From contig CM067528.1 in the NCBI GenBank assembly GCA_034509925.1, positions 8,058,501-8,122,500 of the forward strand: a stretch of 64,000 nucleotides of DNA, in the 5' to 3' direction. A program made the position numbers and the translations under genes. Origin of the DNA: Hirudinaria manillensis. Lineage: Eukaryota; Annelida; Clitellata; Hirudinida; Hirudinidae. Shown here one piece after another: positions 11,840-25,200 of this stretch (positions are counted from its first letter, which is position 1; the number at the start of each line of letters is the position of its first letter). The notes beneath the pieces are model-generated. The model was not told the origin of the DNA. It searched no databases and saw only the letters and a program-made list of their open reading frames with translations.

Positions 11840-12662
11840 TTTCCATGAGTCCAAGTTTCCATGGCGATTGCTCCTCTCCAGTTGATAATGTTGACTGTTG
11901 CAATCGCCTCCATTTTGCCATTGCTCTGCTTTGGGCTGTTTGCCTTCATCCAGCGATGAATGTCCGTGGTGTTGTATTTGTTTGTCTTACTTTGGTGGAC
12001 TCTAGGTCCACGTTTTTGTTCACCACGGCCACGTCACATAATTTGTGACGTTCATCGCTCCATGCACAAAGATCGGGGATTCTGGTCCCGCTGAATTGTT
12101 GGAATTCGAGTGCCGTCTCAAACTTTCAAATCTTCGCTATATAGTCGTGCCTCACATGGCGCGTCGGTACTTGGACACTTTTTTTGGCTGCGCAGGCTGT
12201 GTTGAACAGGGGTGTTCTGGAAAGTGCTGCTGAGCGGACTTTGACACAGCCTATGTATTGGGTGGATGAAATTCTCTTGGTGGCATCCACCGTTTTATAA
12301 TGTTCCCTCGCGGTTGATAGTCCACAAGGAACGCTCATCTTTTTCCTTTGGCCTTCCAAATCTTTTGACTTCGCTGGCAGTGCATTCATCAGGAAGTTGT
12401 TGTTGCTCTCTCTGGCTTGTTGTAGAAATTTTGTCATTCTACGGATTCTAATTTTCGGAATCCATCGACGCAGTTGAAGGATTCCCATTCCTCCCGTTTT
12501 GATCGGGGCATGAAAGAATGCATTTGGGGTGTCTCTTGGAATTTTCGAACAGCCCTCCTCAACAGAATTCAAGGACTTGAGGCTGATCGCTTCGAAAGTA
12601 AGGAAGTGAACGAGACTTTGAAGAAGATGAGTCATTAGGACATACACTGTCTGGCATAGCAA
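11840..12662 (-). pseudogene. R2-like LINE fragment: RT thumb and endonuclease region
   Basis: On the minus strand the frame at 12126-12662 reads NAFFHAPIKTGGMGI and then STQYIGCVKVRSAAL. These match the R2-like element at 58.5-60.4 kb (FYHAPVKSGGLGI; SGQYIKCIKVREAAL). Below 12126 a shifted frame keeps RIPDLCAW and CDVAVV, the PD...D core of the R2 restriction-like endonuclease. The RT palm upstream is missing. Probably the same dead element as the Myb fragment at 13.4-13.6 kb. Confidence 0.75.
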
Positions 12663-13368
12663 GAGTGGAGCCCGCGAAATCGAGTGAAGGCCTTTTTGAA
12701 TTTTGTCTGCAAGCTAAGCAAATTGCATTCGAGGTCCGATTCGAACTCTTAAATAGTTATAGGTGTCAGCTATGGAGATATCCTTATCACATAGGTAGTC
12801 TCGACCTTCGGAGGCCGCTTTTCATATTTGTCAGCTCCCTTCTTTCCACTGTTTTACTATCAAACTCTCAATGTATGTATTCCTATATGTCTATCAAACG
12901 GCGCTTTGATTCGATCTTGATTATTCAACAGTTCGGTGAAGTTCCTCGCGTGGCAGACTAATGTATTGTGCTTACCAACGAAGAACAAATCATGTGCCTT
13001 GTTCCAGGTACATTTTCTGGCAGCATTGGGATGGAGCCGTTAGAAAACACATCCGAACACAGTGCGTGCGTGTCTCCAGAAACGCTGTGCGACAAATGGA
13101 GAGAGCGAGAGTTAGAAAAACAGCAGATTTCAAGACTTAATCAATTAAGCATTGCACATCCTCCAAGGCATCTGAAAACTTTCAATAAAACTGACCTTCT
13201 ATAATTAGTTTGAGGACCCCGGGTTATTACAATTTGTTATTTACGAGTATAAATTGCTTCAGTTGAACGAAGCTATTCACTTCCGTTTCGACCGGAGATG
13301 CCGTAATTGTGGGAATCGCAGTACATTTCGTAGGCTTGCCAGAGCAAGTTGTCTTTACAATGATGAAG
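12663..13368. other. Unassigned sequence between two R2-like fragments
   Basis: No recognisable frame. It may be the eroded middle of one R2-like copy. A GACCCCGGGTTA motif at about 13212 repeats the LTR end seen at about 268. Confidence 0.35.
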
Positions 13369-13600
13369 TTATTTAAATTCTTGCGATATCTTGTTCCTAA
13401 CTTTCCTAATAGTCTCAACTGGGCCGGTTGGCAAGAATCGGTGAAGGGCATGGTTGACTTGCTTTTCCTCAAGAGAATTCAGCCTCCATTCAACGCTGGC
13501 TCGTCCATATCTCGTTCCACAGGCTGTCCACCCCTGAGTGAGCAGAAGTATTTTCATGGTTGGATGTACGTTAAACATGACTCTCTGATCCACCAGATTC
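13369..13600 (-). pseudogene. R2-like LINE fragment: Myb-like DNA-binding region
   Basis: The minus-strand frame contains LEEKQVNHALHRFLP, then VETIRKVRNK. The spacing matches the second Myb-like repeat of the R2-like ORF at 58.2-58.35 kb (NDQERKRINIALSRHFP, then VRRIKRIRNK). This domain helps R2-type proteins bind their DNA target. Orientation and order relative to 11840-12662 fit one broken minus-strand element. Confidence 0.55.
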
Positions 13601-14129
13601 TATTATAGTCTGGTATTTCTCCAAGATATTTCTATATTCGGTCTGTCTTGTGTGAGACCTAATGGCATTCAGTGACCTGTATGGGAAACGTTTCTTTCTT
13701 CTTCTTATTAGTATTTCTTTTATTTTATTTGCTCGGCCTCACACGCAAAACACAAACAACAATATTCAGAGGGCCTCTCCAAAGTTTAGTATCCGCACTT
13801 GGGCCCGAGATCATCCTGGACATTCGATTGGAAGAGTCAACTGCCAATGTCACTGAGAATTCGCAGTCCAAAAAGGTGCGATTGCCTTCGGAAGATTTTG
13901 TAACTATGACTGAGGACCGAGGGCACAAAGTATATTAAACTTGTCCTGGCAGTACCGCACTCTCTCCAGAATCCGTACGATTTTGCACTCAGGACTCCTA
14001 TCCAGTTGCAAACGCAGCCTCGGAAGCATTCTTTGGACGCCGGCTGGGGCCTTCCTCAACATCCAATCGTACATCTTTAATGTTGTACTTTGAAACCTTG
14101 CTCTCATAACACTTGTCTAAATCATAATC
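13601..14129. other. Unassigned sequence, possibly R2-derived
   Basis: Two minus-strand frames of 67 codons (13725-13928 and 13904-14107) have no motif I recognise. They follow, in minus-strand order, the R2-like endonuclease fragment at 14130-14530 and may be its eroded tail. Confidence 0.3.
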
Positions 14130-14530
14130 ATAGGATGCAACGGCAAGAGAAGCAATGTAAAGGTCACCTCTCCAGGTTTTTTCGTAGTTCCCGTTCTAAT
14201 TCCCCCATCGACAGTGTTGTGTCATTTATGCCTTGGGCCATCAGTTCTCAGGCACCTCTGGATCATGTCCCAGCGATTCGAAAGCCCTCACCGCATCTCC
14301 TTTTGAAGCCAGAGGATTCCATCTCGATGCTCGGAGTATGCAGTGAAGGGCGGCCGCTCGGACCTTTATGCAATTTGATATATTGGCCAAATGAATTTCT
14401 TGGGACCGTTGCTGAAATCCAATCACTCATTCCAATTCCTCTGGTGAATGATCTTAATCCATAACCGTCTACAGTTTGGTATATGCTCTCTGATGCCGCC
14501 ACTTTCCAATCTAGGTTTGATTGTTTTGCC
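14130..14530 (-). pseudogene. R2-like LINE fragment, second minus-strand copy
   Basis: The minus-strand frame reads DWKVAASESIYQTVDGYGLR, then a SFTRGIGMSDWIS block and a shifted GQYIK block, close to the plus-strand R2-like copy at about 59990-60130. A further frame keeps MGELERELR (compare VRELERELR at about 60300). Near identity to the 58-60 kb copy shows both belong to one recently active family. The catalytic PD motif is not visible. Confidence 0.8.
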
Positions 14531-14544
14531 TCCGTTATTTGATT

Positions 14545-14593
14545 CATGGTATTATTATTATTGTTATTACTATTATCATTATCATCATCATCG

Positions 14594-14624
<31 letters not shown>

Positions 14625-14630
14625 ATAAGG
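14545..14630. repeat. ATT/ATC trinucleotide microsatellite
   Basis: Imperfect ATT units grade into (ATC)n and (TCA)n, with a pure run of about ten units near the right end. It sits directly beside the R2-like fragment. Confidence 0.9.
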
Positions 14631-14639
14631 TACCACTGA

Positions 14640-15500
14640 AGCGCATATTTCTTTTTTCATTCCTGTGCCTTGTAGTCCATTATGAAGATCATCGTTCTTG
14701 CGTGAATAACTGAGTTACATGGAGTTATTATACACTCTGCCATACCCTAGTTTTAAAGTCAGTTTTTCAGCCCATCTTACCGCTTAGGCCCTCGACATGT
14801 ACAGTTTTTACAATTTTAGATCAAATAAATTGTACGTGTCAGTGTTTTACAATTTTTTTGCAATTAATAAATATTTTAAAATTAATTATAAAGGAATTAT
14901 TGTTGAATTTATGATGTCTTAGGAATTTAGGGTAAGTTCATCAAGAAATGACGTTTCATAAGTAGGAGACTATTTAATAATAATGCATATCTAGGATTTC
15001 CATCTGGTAATCTCAGTTTCGCTGGAGGACTGATAACAGAAGTAGTTCTTGGATATATAGCGGAATAACGTTTCTAAATGTAAAAGTATCCAAGTCCTGG
15101 CCTTTGCACTTCTGAAGACTGCGTTTTTAACGTAAATAAATCAAAATTGAAACAAAAGTTTAATATAATTTATTTAGGAATAATTATTGGAAAATATCAA
15201 TTTTAGTTAAATATGTACAAAATTTTAATTTTAAAGCATTTAAAATCGGTAAAACATAGCCCTCTTGTGTGGCACCACTCTCCGCATAGGTCCCTTGTTT
15301 GTAAACCCTGTTTAATAATTGGTTTATGAAAATTATATTTTTTATATTCCCTGAACCTGTGCCTATTGATTGGTAAATTATATTTAATTTGTTAAAATTT
15401 CGGTTGACGTTCAGTAACAACAAATGTGTTGGGTACACTTGTTTTTTTTACTATGAAAGTTTTTGCAAAAGTTGTTTTTGTCATAGAAACGAAATTATGC
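14640..15500. other. AT-rich sequence, nothing recognised
   Basis: No gene or transposon that I can support. Confidence 0.5.
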
Positions 15501-15539
15501 CAAGAAACACCATTTGAAAAATCAGAATTGCAGCCGAAC

Positions 15540-15994
15540 TTCTTGGATTTCAACTGTGCGAAAGTTGTTTAAAGGCAAACAAGCCATTGCTTGGAGAGGA
15601 TCGCCTGAAGAAATTTATTGAAAGAACTCGAAAGACCAGTTGAAAAGTCTAAAAATATCAAAGAATTGAAAACTGTTATCCCGTGCGAAACCATCCGAGA
15701 CCAAGGAAAGCAAATAAATGCTCTGCAACAAAACTTGAAGGAATTAAACAAACTAACTGTCCAAAAGCTGGATGAAAGTAGAAAAGAAAGAAAACAATGG
15801 AGCAATTTGTTTAAAAACAAAGTTGAAACTCTCATAACTGATGTAGGAAATGATATAATTCAGGGTTCAGTTATTAACACAAAATCAAGGATTGGAAACA
15901 ATTATGATAGAGAAAGGAGAAAAAAAGGACATCATAATTGGTCTCCACGACAGTTACAGGATATACAGAAGATCGACAGAAGATACAGGTATAG
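15540..15994 (+). CDS. Hypothetical charged coiled-coil exon(s)
   Basis: From 15618 an open frame of about 126 codons is Lys/Glu-rich with heptad-like leucines (INALQQNLKELNKL) and a basic tail (RERRKKGHH, then KIDRRYRYR). It ends at a perfect splice donor, TATAG|GTAAGT, with the last exon base at 15994. Just upstream another frame reads IRIAAELLGFQLCESCLKAN and on to FIERTRK before a stop; joining the two needs an intron or a one-base indel. I recognise no family. It lies tail to tail with the KCMF1-like gene and any downstream exon is unplaced. It could also be a relic. Confidence 0.35.
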
Positions 15995-16293
15995 GTAAGT
16001 TAGCAGTAATACAAATGCCAAATGGTCCATCTGACTTCAGGACGCATTTCGATGCCTCATAATTTCTCTAATTAAGTGACGTCAAAAGAAGAATTTCTGA
16101 AAAAGTTCTTCCCAAAATATTCAAACCAATTATAAGAATCATGATTGGTTCAGTGAACTAGCCAATATCTACATTTAACCGAGTTAATAAAATACATTTA
16201 TTAATTATTAAAATAAACATATTTATTATTAACTTTTAATCATTTGTTCTGTTGAATCGAATCCCCCTCTGCCTTTGAATGGGCCCTTGGATT

Positions 16294-19200
16294 TTAATTC
16301 TCTCTTATTTCAGAATAAGACCTAGAGAAATGAATTTCTTACCCACACGTTTCACATTATTGGTAAAGATACATTTCAGCCAATCATTTGATTACTTACC
16401 CATGTAGAATAAAATTATCCTCATATCTTTCAATATTTGCCTTTATTATGTCGGCTGATATTTTTTTATTGGGATCTTCTAGCTCTGAAGAACTCGAGCT
16501 TGACATTGATGCATGTCCATGCATCACCAAAGGATTATTCGAATGAGTGGTAGATGTTGGAGAAAAAGGTGGAATGTAAAGACTTTCCCTCGGCAATTCA
16601 AAATTATGAAACCTGTAAAACATAATGTCAGTTTGCATTTTTCAGTATTTGTAAACTTTCCAATGCATGCCTTGTTGGGAACAAGTTAATTTGAAATTGT
16701 TGAGGCGCAATCCCTGACACAGAAGAACCCAACGTCCTTGATCGCGACACTGACAATTGAGATAAAAGATCTGCTAAGTGAAATATTATTTCATCAAGAT
16801 TTTCTAAGAAATAAATTAAAAATTTCAAGTTGATCTATTTCAAATGTCAAAGATTTTATAAGAGTTTAACTAGACCAGAGAGGGGATCGTTTGCCTCCTT
16901 GCTTTCTGTAAAGTGCATGAAATGAGTGTTTACTCTAACTCGAGCTGCACCGACAGCTGCTATTTCTCTAACTGTATTTTGTATTCTTCTCATTTTTCTT
17001 GTGCTTAGATCTTCATGCTATTGAAATAAATTTTAAAATATAAATTTAAATGAATTTTATAAGTTGTCAGTCTCATTGAAAGCTTGGATAAATTAAATAA
17101 AACAAACAGATTCAAAAGCCGGTTGTTGGTGATGTACTGAAATGTGGTGACCGAGATCAAAAACCATGCTATCTACTTCAGCAAAAAGTGTCACACAAAT
17201 TGGACAAAACTTCAAAATATGAAAATGCGAAATTAAATATGATTAAATATTTCATACCAAACCAGTGGCGTACCATGTTTTTGGCGGCCGAGGCGTTTAT
17301 TCGATTTGCCGCCCCCTTCCCGTAGATATCCCGATGATAACTTGCCAAAAAAATTCAGGAGTCCTAGAAATATTTATTTGTATGGAACCACAATGAAAGA
17401 CCTAATTTTAGATTGTAGCTAAATCGTAGATTTTCGCCTTATTGCAATGTTCGTATACATGCAAGCTTTCTTTATGTGATCCATGGGGACACTTTAGATG
17501 TACTGGGGGATTCATAGGCAGTAGTTTCAGTTTTGAAAGTATAGTATTGGCGCGTAAGTCTTTATTTTCAGTCTTACAAATTTCTACATTTTCGTACAAA
17601 ATTATTGTATTCATTTTAGTTCACTTCAGTATAAAAGCACGTCTTTAAAAAAAATCCTTTCTTTAGATTAAGTTTTTTGTTATTTGTAATTAGAGGTGCG
17701 TTGCAGGATTTTCGAAAAAAGCGTCTTTTTACATGATATAGTTGTGGCATAAATGTGAAACCTATATAAAACACTCCTCTGATCGAGCACTACGTTGTGT
17801 CAAAATTTCAAAGCAATTGGTTAAGTACTTTCACAGAACATTTATATGATACAAACACACTGCATTTTTGTTTATATAGAAGAGTCGCGTTTTATTGTAG
17901 TTGACCTATAAGCGCTAAAAACTCACATTGTTATAATGTTTACTTGAAATACCTAATTTGGTATAAAATTATATTTATTTCTCAAATTGCCTTTCCCTTG
18001 GTACGCCACTGTGCCAAACTCACAACTCGCTCAGAAATTTTGTCTAAATGTTGACCATTCATATGATCAGCAAGCTGGATGGGAGTAAATCCCATTTTTG
18101 GACAAAATGGACAAACAAACGATTGAGCGACTATTGGAACCTGATTTTGTCCTCCAAAAAATATTTCTATGTGTTTATAAACATATTAATTACAAATCCT
18201 TGTAATTATTTTTATAACATGTTCTTATAACGTTTTACAGCATGTTAAATGTTTGTTTTTCTTTTCTTACTTTTTTTCTTGTTGCCATTCTTTGTCGATT
18301 GGTCATTCATAGTTTAATCGGTTTTCCAAGATTTTAAGCGATTTATTAAAGTGTCTACTATTTTTTTTAGAACTAATCCGCATATTTTGATCTCAAACAA
18401 CTTATTTTTAATATCCCATAAGCTGAAGCTACTTTACTAATCCTCACATTTCAAGCGATAGAATTGTGAAGCTGTGTTTCTGTAATTGGAAGAATATGAC
18501 ACAATTTCTTCCCTGTACCGAAGTGTGAAAAAAAACCTCCTCCGGCTGGCCTTCGCAATAACGTCGATCAGATACCCTCCAAAGAGAATTTGTGGAAGTG
18601 AGGCCTGATGGAAACCGAACGCGAGCAGAAATACTGCACCATGTGCTTACCAATTGCATGTATGTCCTTAACGGTCAGTACACATTACGACATAACCAGG
18701 TCATCCGAGAAATTTGTTAGGCTCAAAAAGAGCACTTTCAAAGGCAAACTTGCGCATTATAGTAAAACCACAAAAAATATTACTTTATGAGCGAAGGCCC
18801 CGAATATCTGTGCAAAAAGAAATGTCAAACTTGATTTCAAACTTTGAAATGTCAAAAGATACATCCTTGTAGAGGCAAAAACGTCACCGTCGATCTATAT
18901 AGAATGAGGCTATCCCCATGTCGCCGTCGATGGATGCCATCATTCAGATGGATAGGACAGTCCCGTGGAGAGATAAATAGATAAATTTACAATAGTATTC
19001 AATATCATTTACACTTACTATGACGCAAAACCACACAAAGCACATCTGACGCTATGCATATGATGCTCTACAAATTAATTATGTGCCCCCATCGTCCCAG
19101 CCGAAAGGAGGGGAGAATGACGGACCATCAATGGACTCACGTCTTGACTTGTCTACCAATAGATTTCGGACAATGGCAGTCTGGGTAGCAGGTGCGAATG

Positions 19201-22200
19201 TGGAAGAACGTTCGCCACTGACAAGTCAAGAATCAAGATCTTCCGATCCAAGACAAATTGCGTATACAAGGCACAGAGAAATCGTACTACCGCGAATATG
19301 AAGGAAGATAAAAACGGAACCGGACCGGAGTCACACCACGGTTCCGAATGTCTCAGAGTCTTATGCCCAGGACAAGAACCCCCCCCCCCCCCAGACTAGG
19401 ATCAGGTTCCCTCGAGGAAGCGATAGAGAAAACTGGCAAAGACTGGATGAGGGCTGTAGCATGGGCTGAAAAAATTCCTGAAGGATGGATCAGTGAAGTC
19501 CTTCAGAGACTTCATTCACGACAAATGTGTGGAAAAGTTCGGGGTCTTTAAGAAAGGATACTCAAAAGGCGTTTGAATCCGGGCGACCGCGCCTGGTGCG
19601 AGAAAAAAGCACTCCGTAGGCGGTGGAAAGTGGCCAACGAGGACGAGAGAGGACTCTTCGTCCTATGGGAGCCAACGAGAGCTTTTAGTACTCGATTCAG
19701 TCTGGCAAGTGACGGCATAAAGAGGACAAAGAGAGCCTTCCGTAGCCGAAAGTACGGGAATCCACGCACGGAAAACAGACAGGGCCCACCCTCGGAGAAT
19801 GTCACGGGTGTCAAAGGGCCGAAACGTTCAAAGATGGGGGACCTCCTCTGAGGATCACCGTCGTTAAAAATCGCCTGCGGACTCGCAAAGCACTATCGAC
19901 ATCAACTCATTCTAAGTCGAAAGAAAAGTCCGATAGCGAATGGAAAGAAATTTAAAATGTCCTTCTCTATACATTGAGATACAGCAGTGTGAAAAACCGA
20001 GAGCCTTCATGATCTCTTATGACTGCGGTCAACTGGAGCAAACAGGGATGACAAAAAGAGAGTCTCACACATTATAAAATTGGGGGTCATAAAACAGTTC
20101 GTAAACGTCATGAAGCGAATGAGAACTTTTTGAGTCGCAAGCTTAAAGATCTGCATGGCGAACGACAAAATAAGGCCAATGAAAACCGTCCACAGGCGAG
20201 CATGGGAAAATCCTGGAAGGAAAAACCATTATGGACAACCCACAGGACTTAGTGGCTGTGCGGCATATCTAGATGATGTCATTGTGACAGGATCAACAAT
20301 TCTAGAGCACAACAATAACGTCCAGTCTTCGTTTTAAAGTATTACAGATTGTGCTCTTTCGCAAAACCTGAAATCAACTTCTTGGGACATGTGCTTTCAA
20401 AAGATTGGTCGTCGACCAGATCACGAGAAAATACAAGCATGTCAAGGCAGTTCAGAGTGATGTCATCCGACACTTGCCAGTCACAAAGGAGGATATTCAG
20501 AGAATGACTGAGGAAGACCCCGAGCTAAAATTGGATAGTTGAAAGTGTAACAACGAGTCATGGCCTAATTTCCGGGCTGGATCGTCTCTGTACGCCTTCT
20601 AAGGACCTATCAGTCCACGAAAGTGCAACTTTTCATGGGAACACGAGCCGTGATTCCATCAGCCCTGCAACGCCGAATACTGAAGATGCACGAGGGACAT
20701 CCAGGAACAATTAGAATGAAGATGTTGGCTCGAATACATGTATGCTGGCAAGGAATTGATAGGGACATCGAAGACAGAGTCTTTGAAGTTCATGTCAGTT
20801 GGCTGCAAAAATGCTTGTCAGGAATGAACTCACATGGTGAGACCGGATTGTTCTTGGGAGAGGATCTATATTGACTTTGCCGGCCCGATTGAAGGAATGA
20901 TGTTCCTGATCGTGGTGGACGCCTTCTCCAAGTTGCCTGAAGTTTTGAAAATGAAGAAATCAACATCCACTGCTACATTCAAAGAACTGGGTAGAATTTT
21001 TGCGCAGCACGGATACCCAAAGATACTAGTTTCGGACAATGGGACACAGTTCGCGGCCAAGGAGTTCCAAGATTACTGTCAGAAGTCTTATTTACCTAAA
21101 CTTAGTATCGTTTGACTTGTTTTTTCAATAGGTTATCGAACTGTATAATTTTTCGTGGTTGAATTTGCTGCCATATCGTTCCTGATCTGTTTCGACACGC
21201 CATATTGTTTCCTGACTGAAGTGCAACTCAGCACACACGCATTCAGTTATGCTGGTCTACACGTCCACTGAACTATATTCTTACAATATGGGTAGGAGTT
21301 GAGACAGAAGTTGTTCCTGCTTCATCTCTGGCTACCTACTTCTGATTTTCGTCTGTTGGCACCCACTGTCTCTCAAGAGAGGCGCTCTAGCAATGATGCG
21401 GCTGAGAATTGTAGAGCTTCATCCGACGGTGGAATTGCTGAAGCATCTAGCATTACATTTGGATTTCACAACATACGTCCGATCCATAGCAAATTTCAGA
21501 TGCTCACAGATATCATCAAAGACAAGAAAATAGACATTTTGTCCCTGACTGAGACATGGCATGATGATGGGTCAATTGCTTTCTTCCAGCTGCGTCGGCA
21601 GGGATTTACAGTCGTTGACTGCCCACGTTCCTCGTGATGGGTCTGCACAGTCTTCGTTCGAATCGTGGAGGTCTTGCTGTCGTTTCAACATCAGCTGTTC
21701 ACCTACATATACCTGTTCACCTTTTAAATATTGATTTCGCACCAACCACATTCGAGTATCTTGCTACCCAAATTTATTTACGAGGAAAATGCATCAATCT
21801 ACTCACAATTTACAGAACCTATAAAGTTTTTCTCGGAGTTAACTGAACTCTTAAGCAGTTTTGTCGTCATCTCCCCAGTGTCGTTCATCGCTGGTGACTT
21901 TAACACACATCTTGATGACCCAAGCAATGTAACCTTCAGAGGCATTCTATCTTCATTGGGTCTGGTGGTGAGGGTTGATGGACCGACACATGACCTTGGT
22001 GGAACCATTGATGTTGTTCTTCAACATGAAAACTGTCATCAAAGTCTTGTTGTTGAGAGAGTGGACACTGGTTTCTGATCATCGTCTGATCTTCAACTTT
22101 CCCACGCACATGATCCTCAGTGGCCTCTTGTCATGTTCGCAGATGGAGGCGCCTGGACGTGACCCAGTTGGGTCATTCAACAACTCAGTCTATCAGTTCT

Positions 22201-25200
22201 CAGTTCTCTGTGGTGACCAAGGGTCCTTTTCCTGACGATGTAGATGAGATGGCATCTCTCTTCAATTCAACCCTCGTAGATATTATTGATTCACTTCTTC
22301 CAAATACTATATCTCATCCCTGTAGGTACAAGCAACCCTGGTTTGATGTCGAGTGCTGGCGGCGAAGACGATGTCTCGCAAGGCTCAGAAGAGTGACGAC
22401 GGGTCATGCACTCAAAACTGCAACTCGTTCATATCTAAAGTGACCGCTCAAAACGACGAACCTATTATACAAAGCGTATTAGTGAGGTACGTCATCCTGA
22501 GAGACGCTGGAAACTTATAAAGGAGGCCACCGGTTTGGGGCGAAACACTCAGAGATCAGTCGCACCTTCTCCCAGAGACTTGTCAAGCTATCTTAATGAC
22601 AAGCTCGGGGGCATATGTGAATCAACTGCTGGGGCTCCTCCTCCTGGATTCTCTACCTTAACTGAAACAGAATTGAACCAACTTGGTCCAACCTCAATTG
22701 AGGAGGTTGTAATGCTGATCTACTCACTTCCTAATAAACAGTGCGGTCTTGATCCAATTCCAACTTGGCTCCTCAAAAAACTTTCGTTCGAACTTGCACC
22801 ATTTCTAATGCAACTCTTCAATATCTCCCTTTCCACAGGTTACGTACCTCTATCCTTCAAGATTGCACAGGTACGTCCCATACTCAAGAAAGCAGACCTT
22901 GATCCTCTTCAGTGTTCGTCGTATAGACCCATCTCAAACCTCAGTGTAATCTCCAATCTAGAGCGCCTTGTGCTGAGACGACTTGTTAACTACCTTGATT
23001 GCAATGCCTTGCTTCCAGTAACACAATCTGCTTACCGTCGGCATCATTCCACTGAGATGGCGGTTCTGAAAGTTGTTTCAGACATTCGCAGTGCGGTTGA
23101 TCTCGGTAATGTTTCTCTACTCCTCCTGGACATGTCTGCAGCATTCGACACCGTTGACCACGGAATACTCCTAAATAGGTTGGAGAAATCATTCGGAGTG
23201 CATCAGGCGGACCTGGGATGGTTCACATCATACCTTACTGGCAGAAAGCAAACAATATTGTCAAGTGGCGGTCATGATATGGTTACTGAGGGCATCTCAA
23301 GTGGCGTTCCACAGGGCTCAGTCCTCGGACCAATTCTCTTTTCTCTGTATGTAACTGATGTAGAGCAAATTGTTATTCGACATGGCCTCGACATCCACCA
23401 ATATGCGAATGACATCTTAATATATGGTTACTCAAAACCAGATGATGTTGCAGATTGCGGAATACTTCTGTGAGATCGCTGGCTGGTCGTCCTCTAACCG
23501 TCTCCATCTTAACTCCAATAAAACAGACGCAATATGGTTTGGTTCTGATTCAAAACGAAAGCTTCAATGCCTTTGCATCTTCATGGGGCTGATATTATTC
23601 CGTCGGAGACAGTCCGAAATCTTGGGTCCTACTTAGACTCTGGCTTGACAATGGATGAGCATGCAAGAAGAGTGTCTGAAAGCTGTTATGCTACACTTCG
23701 TGTTCTCAGAGAGGCAAAGCCATTAATTCCGCATGACACATTTGTTGCCCTGGTAGTTCAGTTCATTCTGACAAAACTTGATTACTGCAACTCTCTGCTT
23801 ACAAATGTTAGTAATAGCACGCTCCACTACTATCAGGGTGTGTTGAATGCAGCGGCCAGGCTCATCTCTGGAACCAGGATCTCTGAGCACATCACACCGG
23901 TGATGAAGAGTCTACACTGGCTTAAAATACCCTACAGGATATCGTATCAAGTTTCTTCAATAATATATAAAGTCTTATGCTATGATGAGCCAAAATATAT
24001 CTCCTCTTCACTGGTGAAAACAACCACAATACCGGGACGAGCACACCTTCGCTCTTCATCTCATCCCATGTTCCATGTCCCCACGTCACGTTTGGCGACC
24101 GTTCTTTCTACGTCAATGGTCCCAAAACATGGAATGCCCTCCCTGTTCACATTCAAAAAGCTGCCACACCTGAGCTTTTTCATACCATTTTAAAGACTCA
24201 TTTGTTTATTCAATGTTATTCTTAAATATTTTAGTTTGCATATTTTTCTTTTTTTCTTTTGTTCTCATTATTTCATTATGTGCTCGGTCGTGTCTAGGTA
24301 ATGTGCGTCGGCAGTGCCTTGACATCCTAGGACTTGGATAAAAAAGGCACTTAAAATATTGGAGGAATTGAATTGAATTGAACAACGCCATGTATGTCTG
24401 ACAGATTTGAAGACTCCGGCAGAAAAACTCCTAGGGGGACCGTTGAGAACTCCCCTGAGTGGCCTCCAACTCAAGAAACCGATAAAATATCTCCCAAGAA
24501 CTGATCAAGAGATGGAAGAAAGGAAACCGGTCCACCGGCGAATGAGAGTTCGTCGAAGGAGACGCAGTCTCCATAAGAAACTACAGCGAACCAAGTCATC
24601 CGAAGTGGATACAAGGATGGATCAAGCGTAGACTTGGACTATCTAGTGGAGGCTAGAGGCAAAATGCTTCATGGCGATGCGAACCAGCTCAGGAAACATG
24701 CTCAAGATGCTTCACTGAAGGTGATGTGTGAAGCATTCTAGTTGCCATTCCTGCCACTAAGTGCGACATCCCAAGCAACCGCAGGACACACCAGAACCAC
24801 AAGAAATCCCAGAGAGCGAAGTGGAGCATGCCATTCCGCCAGAACAACCTCGAACACCAGATCCACAAGGAACCGCCGACCTCCGAGAAGGCTCCCCAGA
24901 GGAAGAAATACCTAATTAGCTTGTGTTTTTCGTTCGTACTGTGTCGCGTTGCGTTGATTTTAATAAACCGTTTAGATCTCGATATTTTTGGAGTCATAAC
25001 ACTGCGAACGTAACTTTAGTGCCCAATGGGGGATACAAATGTATCCCACTTCTTTTGAACGTTCGTAGAAAAGAGGCGTTTACGTTTTGCCAAAAAATAT
25101 TTGCATAGCATTGTAACATACATGTCGAAGATAATTCTCACAAAAAATTCATGACAAAATTTTAAAAACGGAGTCCAGGATAAAAAAAAAACAAACGTTG

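Noticed and set aside
14545..14630. His- and Asp-rich protein products of the ATC repeat
   Set aside because: They are translations of a microsatellite in each frame and not proteins.
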